Shown: positions 19,981-30,087 of the stretch, one piece after another | How positions within the stretch are numbered: the stretch's first letter is position 1 | How the letters are laid out: each line of letters starts with the position of its first letter | DNA from: Clostridiales bacterium | GTDB taxonomy: Bacteria; Bacillota; Clostridia; DUOD01 | DNA: 50,142 nt | Reading direction: 5' to 3' | NCBI GenBank assembly: GCA_012838995.1 | Contig: DUOD01000026.1 | Coordinates: 1 to 50,142 of the forward strand | Translations under genes and position numbers: made by a program | Notes under the pieces: model-generated | Told to the model about the DNA's origin: nothing | Database searches by the model: none | The model's input: only the letters and a program-made list of their open reading frames with translations

Positions 19981-20592
19981 ATGAATGGAGCCGAAAAACT
20001 GGTTGACAGGATACTCAAGGAAGGCCGGCAAAGGGCGGATGAGATTATAAACAGGGCCCGGCAAAGGGCGGATGAGATAATAGAAGAGGCCGAGCAGACA
20101 GCCCAAAAAAAGGCGGAGGTTATTGAACAAAAGGCCCGGGAGGATGCCGAGGAGATAAAACGACGGATCAGGGCGGTGGCCCAAATGGACATGAGGAAGG
20201 ATATACTGGCTGTTAAGCAGCAGTTAATAGACCAGGTGTTTGACCGGGTTATGGAACAATTAATAAATCTGAGCACCGAGGAATATCAAAATATACTGCT
20301 GGAGTTGTTTGTAAAAACGGTGGATACCGGTCGGGAGCAGGTGATAATAGCATCCGGCGACCAAGATCGGATAAATGAGCAGTTTATCGACAGGGTTAAC
20401 CAGGCCTTAAAAGAACAGGGCAAGACGGGAAATTTAACCCTATCGGGGGAGACTAGGGATATAAAGGGCGGTTTTATACTGAAATCCGGGGGCGTGGAGA
20501 TAAACAATTCCTTTGAGACCATCCTCCGTATGGAGAGGGAAGAGTTGGAACCTGAGGTTGCTGAAATATTATTCTCCCGGCTTAATGGATAA
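19981..20592 (+). CDS. ntpE: V/A-type ATPase subunit E (peripheral stalk)
   Basis: 203 residues. The first 80 are a long charged helix (GRQRADEIINRARQRADEI-type near-repeats, built from a short DNA duplication at about 20026-20080) that pairs with subunit G/H; the C-terminal domain (about 100-203) binds the head. Length and two-part structure fit subunit E. ATG at 19981 follows GGGAGTGGC. Its last codons overlap a possible early start of subunit C. Confidence 0.93.
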   Translation: MNGAEKLVDRILKEGRQRADEIINRARQRADEIIEEAEQTAQKKAEVIEQKAREDAEEIKRRIRAVAQMDMRKDILAVKQQLIDQVFDRVMEQLINLSTEEYQNILLELFVKTVDTGREQVIIASGDQDRINEQFIDRVNQALKEQGKTGNLTLSGETRDIKGGFILKSGGVEINNSFETILRMEREELEPEVAEILFSRLNG

Positions 20593-20623
20593 TCCCATTT
20601 ATGCTCGGATAGGGGAGGCTTTA

Positions 20624-21628
20624 ATGATGGATAATACAAACTATGCCTATGCGGTATCCAGGATAAGGGTATTGGAAACCCGGCTGCTTGGCAGGGACAA
20701 GATCGATAGGATGCTGGAGGCCGCCAATGCCCAAGACGCTTTTAAGGTTTTGGCGGAAACCGAATACGGTACCCACATGGAAGATATCGGAGAAGCCTAT
20801 AAGTACGAAGCCGTGCTAAGTAAGGAAATAAAGCGGGTGTATAGCTTAATAAAGAGCCTCATGCCCCAGCCCAAGATAATGGATATGTTTTGTATTAAAT
20901 ATGACGTACATAATATCAAGGTTTTGTACAAAAATAGGTTTCTTAACATAAAGGGGTCCCTGCCCCTGATTGATGTGGGCAGTATTCCCATAGACAGGTT
21001 GACGGAAATAATAAAAGAAAAGAACTACAAGGATCTGCCCCTACCCATTGCCCAAACTTTGAGAAAGCTGGATGAAATAACCGCCATCAGACCCGATCCC
21101 CAGCACATTAACCTTATGCTGGATAGGGCCATGTTTGAGGCGATAAACGACATGGCCGCCCGGTTTAGGTATCCCTTTATAAAGGAGCTGGCGGCAATAC
21201 AGGCCGATGTTACCAATATAATGTCCTTTTTGAGGATAAAGGCCATGGAGGGTGGGAGCCCCCTGCTGGATAAGGTATTGGTAACGGGCGGTAAGTTGGA
21301 GATGTCATTTTTTACCGAAATGGCCGACCAGTCGGTGGATGCTTTTAGTTCCAGGCTGGAGTACAGCCCTTACGGACAACTGCTTAAGGAAGGCATAGAA
21401 CACTTTACAAAGACCGGCAAGCTATCCCGGCTGGAAAAGTTGGCCGATGATTATATAATGGAGTATTTAAGGGAGCATAAAAGTAATCCCTTGGGGCCGG
21501 AAGCTTTGATAGGCTATCTTCTGGCCAAGGAAAACGAAATAAAGATTATTAGGATAATCATGGTGGGTAAGATCAACGGCATAAAGTCCCAAGTGATAAA
21601 GGAAAGGTTACGTGATGTCTATGTATAG
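20624..21628 (+). CDS. ntpC: V/A-type ATPase subunit C (rotor cap, d-type)
   Basis: About 334 residues, all-helical, the funnel that links the central stalk to the proteolipid ring. Family-like features are the NYAYAVSRIRVLE start, the acidic and Lys-rich helices and the ENEIKIIRIIMVGKING segment near the C-terminus. I choose the ATG at 20624, or its neighbour at 20627, because AGGGGAGG ends at 20618; an ATG at 20585 inside the end of subunit E lacks such a site. It overlaps subunit F by 14 nt. Confidence 0.93.
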   Translation: MMDNTNYAYAVSRIRVLETRLLGRDKIDRMLEAANAQDAFKVLAETEYGTHMEDIGEAYKYEAVLSKEIKRVYSLIKSLMPQPKIMDMFCIKYDVHNIKVLYKNRFLNIKGSLPLIDVGSIPIDRLTEIIKEKNYKDLPLPIAQTLRKLDEITAIRPDPQHINLMLDRAMFEAINDMAARFRYPFIKELAAIQADVTNIMSFLRIKAMEGGSPLLDKVLVTGGKLEMSFFTEMADQSVDAFSSRLEYSPYGQLLKEGIEHFTKTGKLSRLEKLADDYIMEYLREHKSNPLGPEALIGYLLAKENEIKIIRIIMVGKINGIKSQVIKERLRDVYV

Positions 21629-21947
21629 GATAGGGGTTATCGGGGACAAGGATTCCATATTGGGTTTCAAGGCATTGGGTATTTGGGTATTTCCGGTGGT
21701 GGACAGTGAGGAGGCGTCTACAATCCTCAAAAAACTGGCCAGGGAAAAATATGCCGTAGTGTTTATTACTGAACCCATAGCAAAGGATATGGGAGAGACC
21801 ATGGAACGGTTTAAGGACAGCCTTTTTCCGGCGGTTATCCTGATACCCAGCAACCAAGGTACTCTGGGCCTGGGTATACAAGGGGTAAAGGATACGGTGG
21901 AAAAAGCAATCGGTGCGGATATTCTATTTGAGAAAGAGGGTAGATAA
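21615..21947 (+). CDS. ntpF: V/A-type ATPase subunit F (central stalk)
   Basis: About 110 residues with the subunit F pattern: an N-terminal Rossmann-like domain ([16 protein letters not shown], then VVFITEPIA, then PAVILIPS) and a C-terminal helix ([18 protein letters not shown]) that contacts subunit D. Part of the rotor. Three candidate starts (GTG 21612, ATG 21615, ATG 21621) are in frame; spacing to AAAGG favours 21615. Subunit A starts one base after its stop. Confidence 0.92.
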   Translation: MSMYRIGVIGDKDSILGFKALGIWVFPVVDSEEASTILKKLAREKYAVVFITEPIAKDMGETMERFKDSLFPAVILIPSNQGTLGLGIQGVKDTVEKAIGADILFEKEGR

Positions 21948-21948
21948 C

Positions 21949-23721
21949 TTGAAACAGGGTAGAATAGTCAAGGTTTCAGGCCCCCTTGTAATAGCCGAAG
22001 GAATGGCCGATGCCAAGATGTACGACGTGGTAAGGGTAAGCGAAAAACGGTTAATAGGCGAGATTATAGAATTAAGGGGCGACAGGGCCTCCATACAGGT
22101 GTACGAGGACACCGCGGGCCTGGGCCCCGGTGAACCGGTGTTTTCCACCGGTCAGCCCTTGAGCGTGGAACTGGCACCCGGACTAATAGAGTCCATATTC
22201 GATGGTATCCAAAGGCCACTGCAGGCCATAAGGGAAAGGGTGGGACCCAGGATCGCCAAGGGTATAGAGGTAGCACCCCTGGACCGTGATAAGAAATGGA
22301 AGTTCCAGCCGACGGTCAAGGTGGGGGATTATGTCAGACCGGGGGATATCCTGGGCAAGGTCAAGGAGACCAGCCTGGTGGAGCATAGGATAATGGTGCC
22401 CCCGGGTGTTGAAGGCAGGATAAGCCGGATACATGAAGGAGAGGCTACCATAACCGACGATATCGCTACCCTGGAAACCGACGGGGGCGAAAAAAATATA
22501 CAGATGCTCCAAAAATGGCCGGTTAGGCAGGGCAGACCCTATGCAGAGAAACTGCCGCCCAACATACCCATGATAACCGGCCAAAGGGTTATCGATACCT
22601 TTTTCCCGGTGGCCAAGGGCGGAACGGCGGCGGTGCCCGGTCCCTTCGGCAGCGGCAAGACCGTTGTCCAGCACCAGTTGGCCAAATGGGCCGACGCCGA
22701 AATCATAGTATATGTGGGCTGTGGCGAGCGAGGTAATGAAATGACCGACGTGCTGCGGGAATTCCCCGAACTTAAAGATCCCCATACCGGCGAACCTTTG
22801 ATGAAACGTACGGTATTGATAGCCAATACCTCGGATATGCCGGTGGCCGCCCGGGAAGCGTCCATATATACCGGCATAACCATAGCCGAGTATTTTAGGG
22901 ATATGGGCTACAGCGTGGCCATGATGGCCGATTCCACCTCCAGGTGGGCCGAGGCCTTAAGGGAAATGTCCGGCCGGCTGGAGGAGATGCCCGGTGAAGA
23001 AGGCTACCCGGCCTATTTATCGTCCAGGCTGGCCGAGTTTTACGAACGGGCGGGCAGGGTGATAAACCTGGGCAGTGACGGGCGGGAAGGTGCACTGACG
23101 GTGGTGGGTGCGGTATCTCCGCCGGGGGGCGACTTTTCGGAACCGGTAACCCAGGCCACCCTAAGGATAGTAAAGGTGTTTTGGGGTTTGGACGCCCAGC
23201 TGGCTTATAGGCGGCATTTCCCGGCCATAAACTGGTTGCTCAGCTATTCCTTGTATACCGACAGGCTGGATGAATGGATTTCCGGGGAAGCGGGCAGTGA
23301 CTGGAAGGAACTGAGGACCGAGGCCATGGGACTGCTGCAGGAGGAATCGGAACTTGAAGAAATAGTCAGGCTGGTGGGTGTGGATGCCCTATCCATCAAG
23401 GACAGGTTTGTACTGGAGGCCGCCAAGTCGGTGAGGGAGGATTACCTCCACCAAAACGCCTTCCATGACGTGGATACCTACGCATCCCTTAAAAAACAGT
23501 ATAGGATGTTAAGGCTTATCATAGAGTATTACAGGCAGGGTATGAGGGCGCTACAGGCGGATGCCGAGCTAAGTGAGGTAATCAACCTGCCGGTGCGGGA
23601 AAGGATCAGCAGGGCCAAATATATACCTGAAACCGATATCCATACCTTTGACGATATTGAAGCCGAGCTCAGAGACCAGATGGGTGCCCTTATATCGAAG
23701 GGAGGATTGGAATATGCTTAA
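21949..23721 (+). CDS. ntpA: V/A-type ATPase catalytic subunit A
   Basis: Catalytic ATP-hydrolysing subunit, 591 residues from the TTG at 21949. The Walker A loop [11 protein letters not shown] is at about 231; the family-specific bulge domain (about 110-190) and the conserved [21 protein letters not shown] segment, including the catalytic-site glutamate environment (GCGERGNE), are present. Starts one nt after subunit F, so translation is probably coupled; there is an upstream in-frame ATG (21913) but homology begins at [13 protein letters not shown]. Three copies alternate with B in the head. Confidence 0.96.
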   Translation: MKQGRIVKVSGPLVIAEGMADAKMYDVVRVSEKRLIGEIIELRGDRASIQVYEDTAGLGPGEPVFSTGQPLSVELAPGLIESIFDGIQRPLQAIRERVGPRIAKGIEVAPLDRDKKWKFQPTVKVGDYVRPGDILGKVKETSLVEHRIMVPPGVEGRISRIHEGEATITDDIATLETDGGEKNIQMLQKWPVRQGRPYAEKLPPNIPMITGQRVIDTFFPVAKGGTAAVPGPFGSGKTVVQHQLAKWADAEIIVYVGCGERGNEMTDVLREFPELKDPHTGEPLMKRTVLIANTSDMPVAAREASIYTGITIAEYFRDMGYSVAMMADSTSRWAEALREMSGRLEEMPGEEGYPAYLSSRLAEFYERAGRVINLGSDGREGALTVVGAVSPPGGDFSEPVTQATLRIVKVFWGLDAQLAYRRHFPAINWLLSYSLYTDRLDEWISGEAGSDWKELRTEAMGLLQEESELEEIVRLVGVDALSIKDRFVLEAAKSVREDYLHQNAFHDVDTYASLKKQYRMLRLIIEYYRQGMRALQADAELSEVINLPVRERISRAKYIPETDIHTFDDIEAELRDQMGALISKGGLEYA

Positions 23722-25096
23722 GGAATACAATACCATAACCGAGGTTGCAGGTCCTTTGATGCTGGTGGAAAAGGTGGAAGGAGCAAAGTTTGATGAACTG
23801 GTGGAAATAGAACAGGCCGACGGCCAAATCCGCAGGGGCAGGGTGCTGGAGGTTGACGAGGACAAGGCCTTGGTACAGTTGTTCGAGGGGTCCCAGGGCC
23901 TGGATATCTCCAGCAGCAAAGCACGGTTTTTAGGTAAAGGCCTGGAGCTGGGTGTGTCCTTGGATATGTTGGGCAGGGTGTTTGACGGTATGGGAAGGCC
24001 CAAGGACGGCGGTCCCAAAATAATACCTGAAAAGAGACTGGACATAGAAGGCCAGCCGCTAAACCCTGCGGCCCGGGATTACCCGTCGGAGTTTATTCAA
24101 ACGGGGATATCCGCCATAGACGGTCTTAACACCCTGGTCAGGGGACAAAAACTGCCCATTTTTTCCGGGTCAGGACTGCCCCATGCCCAGTTGGCGGCAC
24201 AGATAGCAAGGCAGGCCAGGGTACTGGGTACCCGTTCCGAGTTCGCCGTTGTCTTTGGCGCCATAGGTATAACCTTTGAAGAAGCGGAATTCTTTATATC
24301 GGATTTCAGACGCACCGGTGCCCTGGACAGGGCGGTGCTTTTCATAAACCTGGCCGATGACCCGGCCATAGAACGAATAGCCACGCCCCGCATGGCCCTG
24401 ACGGCTGCAGAGTACCTGGCCTATGAAAGAGAAATGCATGTCCTGGTAATACTCACCGACATGACCAATTACGCCGAGGCCTTAAGGGAAATTTCGGCCG
24501 CCAGGAGGGAAGTGCCCGGTAGGAGGGGTTATCCGGGTTATATGTACACCGACCTGGCTACCATGTACGAACGGGCGGGCAGGGTGCTGGGCAACAAGGG
24601 TTCCATTACCCAGATACCCATTTTGAGTATGCCCGAGGATGATAAGACCCATCCCATACCCGACCTGACGGGGTACATTACCGAAGGCCAGATTATCCTC
24701 AGTCGGGAGCTGCACAGAAAGGGTGTATTTCCGCCCATTGACGTACTGCCCTCCCTGTCCCGTTTAAAGGATAAGGGTATTGGTGAAGGCAGGACCAGGG
24801 AAGATCATGCCGATACCATGAACCAATTGTTTGCCGCCTATGCTAGGGGTAGGGAGGCCAAGGAGCTGGCGGTTATACTGGGCGAAGCGGCCCTGACCGA
24901 TGTGGATAAGCTGTACGCCAAGTTTGCCGACGAGTTCGAAAAACGTTACGTATCCCAGGGTTTTGACGAGGACAGGACCATCGAACAAACCCTGGACCTT
25001 GGCTGGGAGCTGTTGTCCATACTGCCCAGAGCGGAGCTTAAACGAATCAGGGACGAATTTTTAGATAAATATTTGCCCGAAAAAGGGGATGAATAG
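23714..25096 (+). CDS. ntpB: V/A-type ATPase regulatory subunit B
   Basis: Non-catalytic nucleotide-binding subunit, 460 residues. It lacks a Walker A loop ([18 protein letters not shown] in its place, as usual in B subunits) and has the typical [29 protein letters not shown]-region features (cited from positions about 265-290). ATG at 23714 follows GGGAGG and overlaps the A subunit by 8 nt. The ESxxE-type tail and length match bacterial NtpB. Confidence 0.96.
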   Translation: MLKEYNTITEVAGPLMLVEKVEGAKFDELVEIEQADGQIRRGRVLEVDEDKALVQLFEGSQGLDISSSKARFLGKGLELGVSLDMLGRVFDGMGRPKDGGPKIIPEKRLDIEGQPLNPAARDYPSEFIQTGISAIDGLNTLVRGQKLPIFSGSGLPHAQLAAQIARQARVLGTRSEFAVVFGAIGITFEEAEFFISDFRRTGALDRAVLFINLADDPAIERIATPRMALTAAEYLAYEREMHVLVILTDMTNYAEALREISAARREVPGRRGYPGYMYTDLATMYERAGRVLGNKGSITQIPILSMPEDDKTHPIPDLTGYITEGQIILSRELHRKGVFPPIDVLPSLSRLKDKGIGEGRTREDHADTMNQLFAAYARGREAKELAVILGEAALTDVDKLYAKFADEFEKRYVSQGFDEDRTIEQTLDLGWELLSILPRAELKRIRDEFLDKYLPEKGDE

Positions 25097-25099
25097 CAT

Positions 25100-25741
25100 A
25101 TGGCTATTATTAGAGTAAACCCCACCCGGATGGAGCTCACCCGTCTGAAGAAAAGACTGGCGGTGGCTACCCGGGGTCATAAGCTGTTGAAGGACAAACG
25201 GGACGAGCTGATGAAAAGGTTCATCGACCTTGTCAAGAAAAACAAGGAGCTTAGGGAACGGGTGGAAGGCGAATTGGTGGAAGCCTTTGGTAACTTTATG
25301 ATGGCAAGGGCGGTGATGTCATCCGAGGTAATGGAAGAAGCCCTCATGTATCCCACCCAAAGGACGGATATTAAGCTCTCCAAAAGGAATATTATGGGCG
25401 TGGACGTTCCCAGGATAGAATTTACCCAGGCTAAGGAGGAAGGCGCATCGCCTTACCCTTACGGCTTTGTAAATACCTCCGGTGAATTGGACGGCGCCAT
25501 AAAAACATTGTCCGATATTTTGCCCAGGATGATTGAGCTTGCCGAAATAGAAAAAAGCTGTCAATTGATGGCCGAGGAAATAGAAAAGACCCGAAGGAGG
25601 GTTAACGCCCTGGAACATATAATGATACCCCAGCTCACCGAGACCATAAGGTATATAAAGATGAAGCTGGATGAAAACGAAAGGGCAAACCTTACCCGGT
25701 TGATGAAGGTTAAGGACATGTTGGAAGAACGGGAGGGCTAA
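25100..25741 (+). CDS. ntpD: V/A-type ATPase subunit D (central shaft)
   Basis: 213 residues. The [16 protein letters not shown] start and the C-terminal [15 protein letters not shown] segment are the family signatures; both form the antiparallel coiled coil that rotates inside the A3B3 head. It begins three nt after subunit B and is the last gene of the operon, closed by a terminator. Confidence 0.96.
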   Translation: MAIIRVNPTRMELTRLKKRLAVATRGHKLLKDKRDELMKRFIDLVKKNKELRERVEGELVEAFGNFMMARAVMSSEVMEEALMYPTQRTDIKLSKRNIMGVDVPRIEFTQAKEEGASPYPYGFVNTSGELDGAIKTLSDILPRMIELAEIEKSCQLMAEEIEKTRRRVNALEHIMIPQLTETIRYIKMKLDENERANLTRLMKVKDMLEEREG

Positions 25742-25771
25742 ACTTTAAAAAAAATAAATTACCCTGTAGAG

Positions 25772-25810
25772 AAAAGCACTGCCGACCTAAACCCGGCGGT
25801 ACTTTTTTAA
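25772..25810 (+). terminator. Terminator of the V-type ATPase operon
   Basis: AAAAGCACTGCCG (25772-25784) pairs with CGGCGGTACTTTT (25794-25806), one mismatch and one G-T pair, followed by more T. Confidence 0.75.
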
Positions 25811-25821
25811 GGGACGCCTGC

Positions 25822-25851
25822 TTGACAAAGGGGTGGTTAATAAATTAAAAT
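25822..25851 (+). promoter_or_regulatory. Promoter of the acyl-CoA synthetase-like gene
   Basis: TTGACA (25822-25827), 18-nt spacer, TAAAAT (25846-25851), 42 nt before the start codon. Confidence 0.6.
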
Positions 25852-25893
25852 ACTTTATGTAGATGTAGAACGGTAGAATGGAGGACATTTATT

Positions 25894-27513
25894 ATGCCTA
25901 TCACGCAGTTGCTTTCTAAAAATGCGCAGCTGTATCCCAAAGAAGTCAGTCTTGTGGAACGCCAGCCTATGATCGACGGTAGAAGGGAGATAACATGGCT
26001 GGAGTTTGAAAACCAATCCAATAAAATCGCCAATGCTTTAATGGAATACGGTGTAAAAAAGGGCGACAGGGTTGCGCTTTTGTTAATGAACAGCCTTGAA
26101 TGGCTGCCCTGTTACTTTGGAATATTAAAAACAGGTGCCTTGGCAGTACCTTTAAATTTTAGGTTCACCGCCAATGAAATAAAAAGGTGCCTGGGTGTTG
26201 CCGAGGTAAAAGTCTTTATCTACGGTCCCGAGTTTTGTGACAGAGTCGCCCAAATAAAGGATAAGCTTGATTATATACAAAAATTCATTTTTGTTGAACA
26301 GGGGTTTGACGCCGACCGGGTTGATTGCAGCGAGTTAAATAAATCTATAGCCTCCAACCGCCCTGAAGGTTATACTACCTTTGCGGAGATAATGGAGAAA
26401 TACCCGTCCGATGGGCCTGATGTACAAATCACCGATGATGACGATGCGGCCCTGTACTTTACGTCGGGTACCACGGGTACGCCCAAACCCATTATCTTAA
26501 CCCATTATAACCTCATGTCGGCGTGTATAACCGAGAACAAACACCATCATCAAACTCATGACGATAACTTTCTGTGCATCCCGCCCCTGTACCATACAGG
26601 CGCCAAGATGCACTGGTTCGGCAACCTGCTGGTAGGAGCCAGGGCCGTTATATTAAAGGGCGTGAGCCCAAAATGGATCCTGGAGGCGGTGTCCCAGGAA
26701 AGGGTTACTATTGTATGGCTTTTGGTACCCTGGGCCCAGGATATCCTGGACGCCATTGAGAGCGGCGAGGCAAACCTTAAGGATTATCAGCTGAGCCAAT
26801 GGCGGCTTATGCATATCGGTGCCCAGCCGGTGCCCCCCAGTCTGATAAGACGATGGAAGAAATATTTCCCCGACCAGATGTATGATACCAACTACGGCCT
26901 GAGCGAGTCCACCGGCCCGGGTTGTGTTCATCTGGGGATAGAGAATACCCATAAAGTGGGTGCCATAGGTGTGCCGGGTTATGGCTGGCAGGCCATGGTG
27001 GTGGACGATAAGGGCAAACCCGTTCCCAAAGGTATCGTGGGCGAGTTAATCGTCAAGGGGCCGGGCGTTATGAAGGGTTACTACGGTAACCCCGAAGCTA
27101 CCGCCAATGTGCTGAAGGACGGCTGGCTGTATACCGGTGATATGGCCAAAATGGATAGAGACGGGTTTATATATTTGGTTGACAGAAAAAAAGATGTGGT
27201 CATTTCAGGGGGAGAGAATATATTCCCGGTGGAAATAGAGAATTTCCTGATGACCCACGATGATATAAAGGACAGCGCGGTAATAGGTATGCCGGACAGG
27301 CGGCTGGGAGAGGTTCCGGTGGCCGTTGTGGAGCTCAAAAACGGAAGGAACCTTACCGAGGAGATGATCATCGATTTCTGCAAAGCCCTGCCCAGGTATA
27401 AAAGACCCAGGATGATATTCTTCGATAAGGTCCCCAGAAACGCCACGGGGAAAATCGAGAAACCCAAACTTCGGGAAAAATGGTGCAAGGGTAGGGAGGT
27501 ATTGTACGCTTGA
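25894..27513 (+). CDS. AMP-binding acyl-CoA synthetase family protein
   Basis: A 539-residue ANL-superfamily adenylate-forming enzyme. Motifs in order: the phosphate loop YFTSGTTGTPKP near 190, YGLSESTG near 335, YTGDMAKMDRDGFIYLVDRKKD near 415-435 (cited in part) and the catalytic lysine in NATGKIEKP near 525. It would activate a carboxylic acid as acyl-AMP and pass it to CoA. The acid cannot be read from the sequence; the closest feel is to medium or long-chain fatty acid ligases. Single-gene unit with its own promoter and terminator, inserted between the ATPase operon and ywmB. Confidence 0.88.
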   Translation: MPITQLLSKNAQLYPKEVSLVERQPMIDGRREITWLEFENQSNKIANALMEYGVKKGDRVALLLMNSLEWLPCYFGILKTGALAVPLNFRFTANEIKRCLGVAEVKVFIYGPEFCDRVAQIKDKLDYIQKFIFVEQGFDADRVDCSELNKSIASNRPEGYTTFAEIMEKYPSDGPDVQITDDDDAALYFTSGTTGTPKPIILTHYNLMSACITENKHHHQTHDDNFLCIPPLYHTGAKMHWFGNLLVGARAVILKGVSPKWILEAVSQERVTIVWLLVPWAQDILDAIESGEANLKDYQLSQWRLMHIGAQPVPPSLIRRWKKYFPDQMYDTNYGLSESTGPGCVHLGIENTHKVGAIGVPGYGWQAMVVDDKGKPVPKGIVGELIVKGPGVMKGYYGNPEATANVLKDGWLYTGDMAKMDRDGFIYLVDRKKDVVISGGENIFPVEIENFLMTHDDIKDSAVIGMPDRRLGEVPVAVVELKNGRNLTEEMIIDFCKALPRYKRPRMIFFDKVPRNATGKIEKPKLREKWCKGREVLYA

Positions 27514-27534
27514 TAAAGGCATAAAAAAGGACTT

Positions 27535-27569
27535 AACACCAACCATTTGATGTGGTTGGTGTTTTTTAT
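27535..27569 (+). terminator. Terminator of the acyl-CoA synthetase-like gene
   Basis: 11-bp perfect stem AACACCAACCA/TGGTTGGTGTT (27535-27563) followed by TTTTATTTT. Confidence 0.9.
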
Positions 27570-27635
27570 TTTGCCCAAATCTCGCCTGGACGGTTTACAA
27601 AAATAACTTTTGCTTTTAAATGACAAACTGGGCGC

Positions 27636-27719
27636 TGCAGGCGTATCAAAATAAGGATTTCAAAAGGTATTGCATCTTCGGCGCCTAGATCTTTTAGTGC
27701 AGTAGGCGTATCTAAATAA
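27636..27719. repeat. Two direct repeats upstream of ywmB
   Basis: TGCAGGCGTATCAAAATAA at 27636-27654 and TGCAGTAGGCGTATCTAAATAA (27699-27719, two inserted bases). They lie 63 nt apart in the ywmB leader; possible duplicated regulatory site. Confidence 0.4.
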
Positions 27720-27792
27720 AGCTTTCCCGGGGAGTGGCTTAAGTATAAGAAATATTATAAAAGTCAATAATTAAAAAAAAGGAGGGAAGGCC

Positions 27793-28584
27793 ATGAAAAG
27801 GTTTGGGCTGTCGATATTTGTTGCAATCATTGTTTCTATATTATTTGTCCATGGAATTAATAACAGGATAGTACAAAGCGGTGCCCGGGACTGGGGAGCC
27901 TTTTGCGAGGATGTAGAGTTGTTAACGGATACAGCAAAATATACCCAGGCCGACATAATAGGCTGCAATATAAACCTTTGGGCCGGGTTAAGCGACCAAT
28001 ACTCAGACATCAAGGATCTAAAGCGCATAACCCGTCAAGTGATAGGCAGTCTGGACTGCCTGGCCGGCTATCGTACCCGGGTTGTCAACCGGGATGATTT
28101 TTGCCGTGTTGTGGTTGAGGGCTATACCAATAAGGGCATCAAGGTGGATGTAATCTGTCAAAGCTTTAAAGACTCCGTCCGCGAACGCCGGCAGGTTGAG
28201 GGGACATATCTGGTGGTGGATTTTTACGGTGATGGATTGTGTGATGACTTGAGGGAAATGATACAGTGGGGATACTCGGGCTTTAGTTCCTTTGATGTAA
28301 TTCCCCGGGCATCGGCCTGCATAACCTGTGCCTTTGACGGCATAATAAGCCCAAGGGACGGGGAGGACATTGTTGACGGGATACTGGCAAAGCTTGGAGC
28401 AAAAAAAGTGGAGTCCGTCAAGGAAGACGGACTGTTAAGCCTATCGGGTTATACGCCCTCCTTTAATACATACCTGCCTGCTGGGGGCAATAGGATAAAC
28501 ATAAACATTGCCTTAAGGTATAACCAATGGCGGGGCAAGACATTTTTGTGGCTGGGGCTGCCCGTCATTTGTATTCCCTATTAA
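27793..28584 (+). CDS. ywmB: YwmB family protein (TATA-box-binding-like fold)
   Basis: 263 residues with one N-terminal membrane helix (about 4-22) and a large extracellular or intermembrane domain. The pattern and the position directly upstream of murA and spoIID match YwmB. Function is unknown; the family shares a fold with TATA-binding proteins and is restricted, as far as I know, to spore formers. ATG at 27793 follows AAGGAGGG. About 105 nt separate it from murA. No terminator lies between, so co-transcription is likely. Confidence 0.8.
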   Translation: MKRFGLSIFVAIIVSILFVHGINNRIVQSGARDWGAFCEDVELLTDTAKYTQADIIGCNINLWAGLSDQYSDIKDLKRITRQVIGSLDCLAGYRTRVVNRDDFCRVVVEGYTNKGIKVDVICQSFKDSVRERRQVEGTYLVVDFYGDGLCDDLREMIQWGYSGFSSFDVIPRASACITCAFDGIISPRDGEDIVDGILAKLGAKKVESVKEDGLLSLSGYTPSFNTYLPAGGNRININIALRYNQWRGKTFLWLGLPVICIPY

Positions 28585-28690
28585 AATTTCTTATTAAAGG
28601 CTATTTTGCCCAGGTAACAATATACGAGCAATAAAAATAATATGGTTTGTAGGAATATATATGTTTTCGGGTTTTGAAGGAGGATAAACA

Positions 28691-29944
28691 TTGACAAGAT
28701 TTGTTGTCAGCCAGAGTCCGCCCCTGTCCGGCAGGGTAAAAATAAGCGGGTCAAAAAATTCCGTCCTGCCCATCATTACCGCATCACTGTTATCCGAAGG
28801 CAGGAGCATAATAGAGGACATCCCCGCGTTGGAAGACGTTAACGTTATATGTGATGTACTTAATAACTTCGGCGTCAAGACCCAAAGGGTAAATTCTAAA
28901 TTGTTTATCGATGTGGATGATATAACCAGTTATCAGGCCCCCTACGAGCTGGTCAGAAAAATGAGGGCCTCCTTTTTGGTGCTGGGGCCGCTGCTGGCCC
29001 GGCTGGGGAGGGTGAAGATATCCCTGCCGGGTGGTTGTGCCATCGGTACCCGGCCCATTGATCTGCATCTAAAAGCCCTCCGTGCTTTGGGGGCGGATAT
29101 TTCCCTGGGCCACGGATATATAGAGGCTACCACCCGGGGCTTGAAGGGTAACCGTATATACCTGGATTTCCCCAGCGTGGGGGCCACCGAAAACGCCATT
29201 ATGTCGGCCGCCCTGGCCGATGGTGTTACCGTTATCGAAAATGCCGCCGAAGAGCCGGAGATAATCGACCTGGCTAATTTCATAAATTCCATGGGAGGAA
29301 ACGTCAAGGGAGCGGGTACCGATACCATAAAAATCGAAGGGGTATCCAGGCTTAAGGGTACTACCCATTCGGTGATACCCGATAGGATAGAAGCCGGTAC
29401 CTTTATGGTGGCCACCGCGATGAACGGTGGGGATGTTATACTGGAAAACGTTATAATCGACCACTTAAAGCCGGTGGAGGCCAAGCTGAAGGAGGCGGGG
29501 GTGGAAATCTTAGAAGTTCCCTGCGGGATAAGGGTGGTAAGCAACGGACGGGTTAAGGCGGTGGATATTAAGACCCTGCCCTATCCCGGTTTCCCGACGG
29601 ATATGCAGGCACCCATGATGGCATTGCTAAGCGTTGCCCGGGGTACCAGCATCGTAATAGAAACCATATTCGAAAACAGGTTTATGCATGTGGCCGAACT
29701 TAAGCGGATGGGCGCCAACATAAAGATAGAGGGCAGGAGCGCCATAATTGAGGGCAGGAAAAAGCTGACGGGTACCCACATCCAGGCCACCGATCTGCGG
29801 GCGGGTGCCGCCCTTATACTGGCTGGTTTAAAGGCCCAGGGGGAAACGGTGATAAGCAATGCCTACCATATCGATAGGGGATACGAGCGGATAGAACAAA
29901 AACTGTCCGCCTTGGGCGCGGTGATAAGGAGGGAGCAGACATAA
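28691..29944 (+). CDS. murA: UDP-N-acetylglucosamine 1-carboxyvinyltransferase
   Basis: First committed step of peptidoglycan synthesis: adds enolpyruvate from PEP to UDP-GlcNAc. The 417-residue product has the substrate site KISGSKNSVLP near 17-28 and the catalytic, fosfomycin-reactive cysteine at about 116 in LPGGCAIGTRP. A cysteine rather than aspartate predicts fosfomycin sensitivity. Start is TTG at 28691 after GGAGGATAAACA. It sits between ywmB and spoIID, so it is the murAA-type copy. Confidence 0.96.
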   Translation: MTRFVVSQSPPLSGRVKISGSKNSVLPIITASLLSEGRSIIEDIPALEDVNVICDVLNNFGVKTQRVNSKLFIDVDDITSYQAPYELVRKMRASFLVLGPLLARLGRVKISLPGGCAIGTRPIDLHLKALRALGADISLGHGYIEATTRGLKGNRIYLDFPSVGATENAIMSAALADGVTVIENAAEEPEIIDLANFINSMGGNVKGAGTDTIKIEGVSRLKGTTHSVIPDRIEAGTFMVATAMNGGDVILENVIIDHLKPVEAKLKEAGVEILEVPCGIRVVSNGRVKAVDIKTLPYPGFPTDMQAPMMALLSVARGTSIVIETIFENRFMHVAELKRMGANIKIEGRSAIIEGRKKLTGTHIQATDLRAGAALILAGLKAQGETVISNAYHIDRGYERIEQKLSALGAVIRREQT

Positions 29945-30021
29945 TATATGCGCCACTGACAGGTAAGCCCACTATGGCTTGGGTGTGTTAATAAAGGAGG
30001 GGATAGACGTCAAAAAAAGGG

Positions 30022-30050
30022 TAATAATATCCTTGTTTCAATCATAGTAT
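30022..30050 (+). promoter_or_regulatory. Candidate sigma-E promoter of spoIID
   Basis: TAATAAT (30022-30028), 14-nt spacer, CATAGTAT (30043-30050), close to the sigma-E consensus (KMATATT-N14-CATACA-T). spoIID is a sigma-E gene in B. subtilis. Confidence 0.5.
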
Positions 30051-30087
30051 GATAGATAGATAAAAAATCAACAAAGGAGGGGGGCTG

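Noticed and set aside
20585-20623. ATG at 20585 as start of ATPase subunit C
   Set aside because: No ribosome binding site; AGGGGAGG serves 20624/20627 and the family match starts there.
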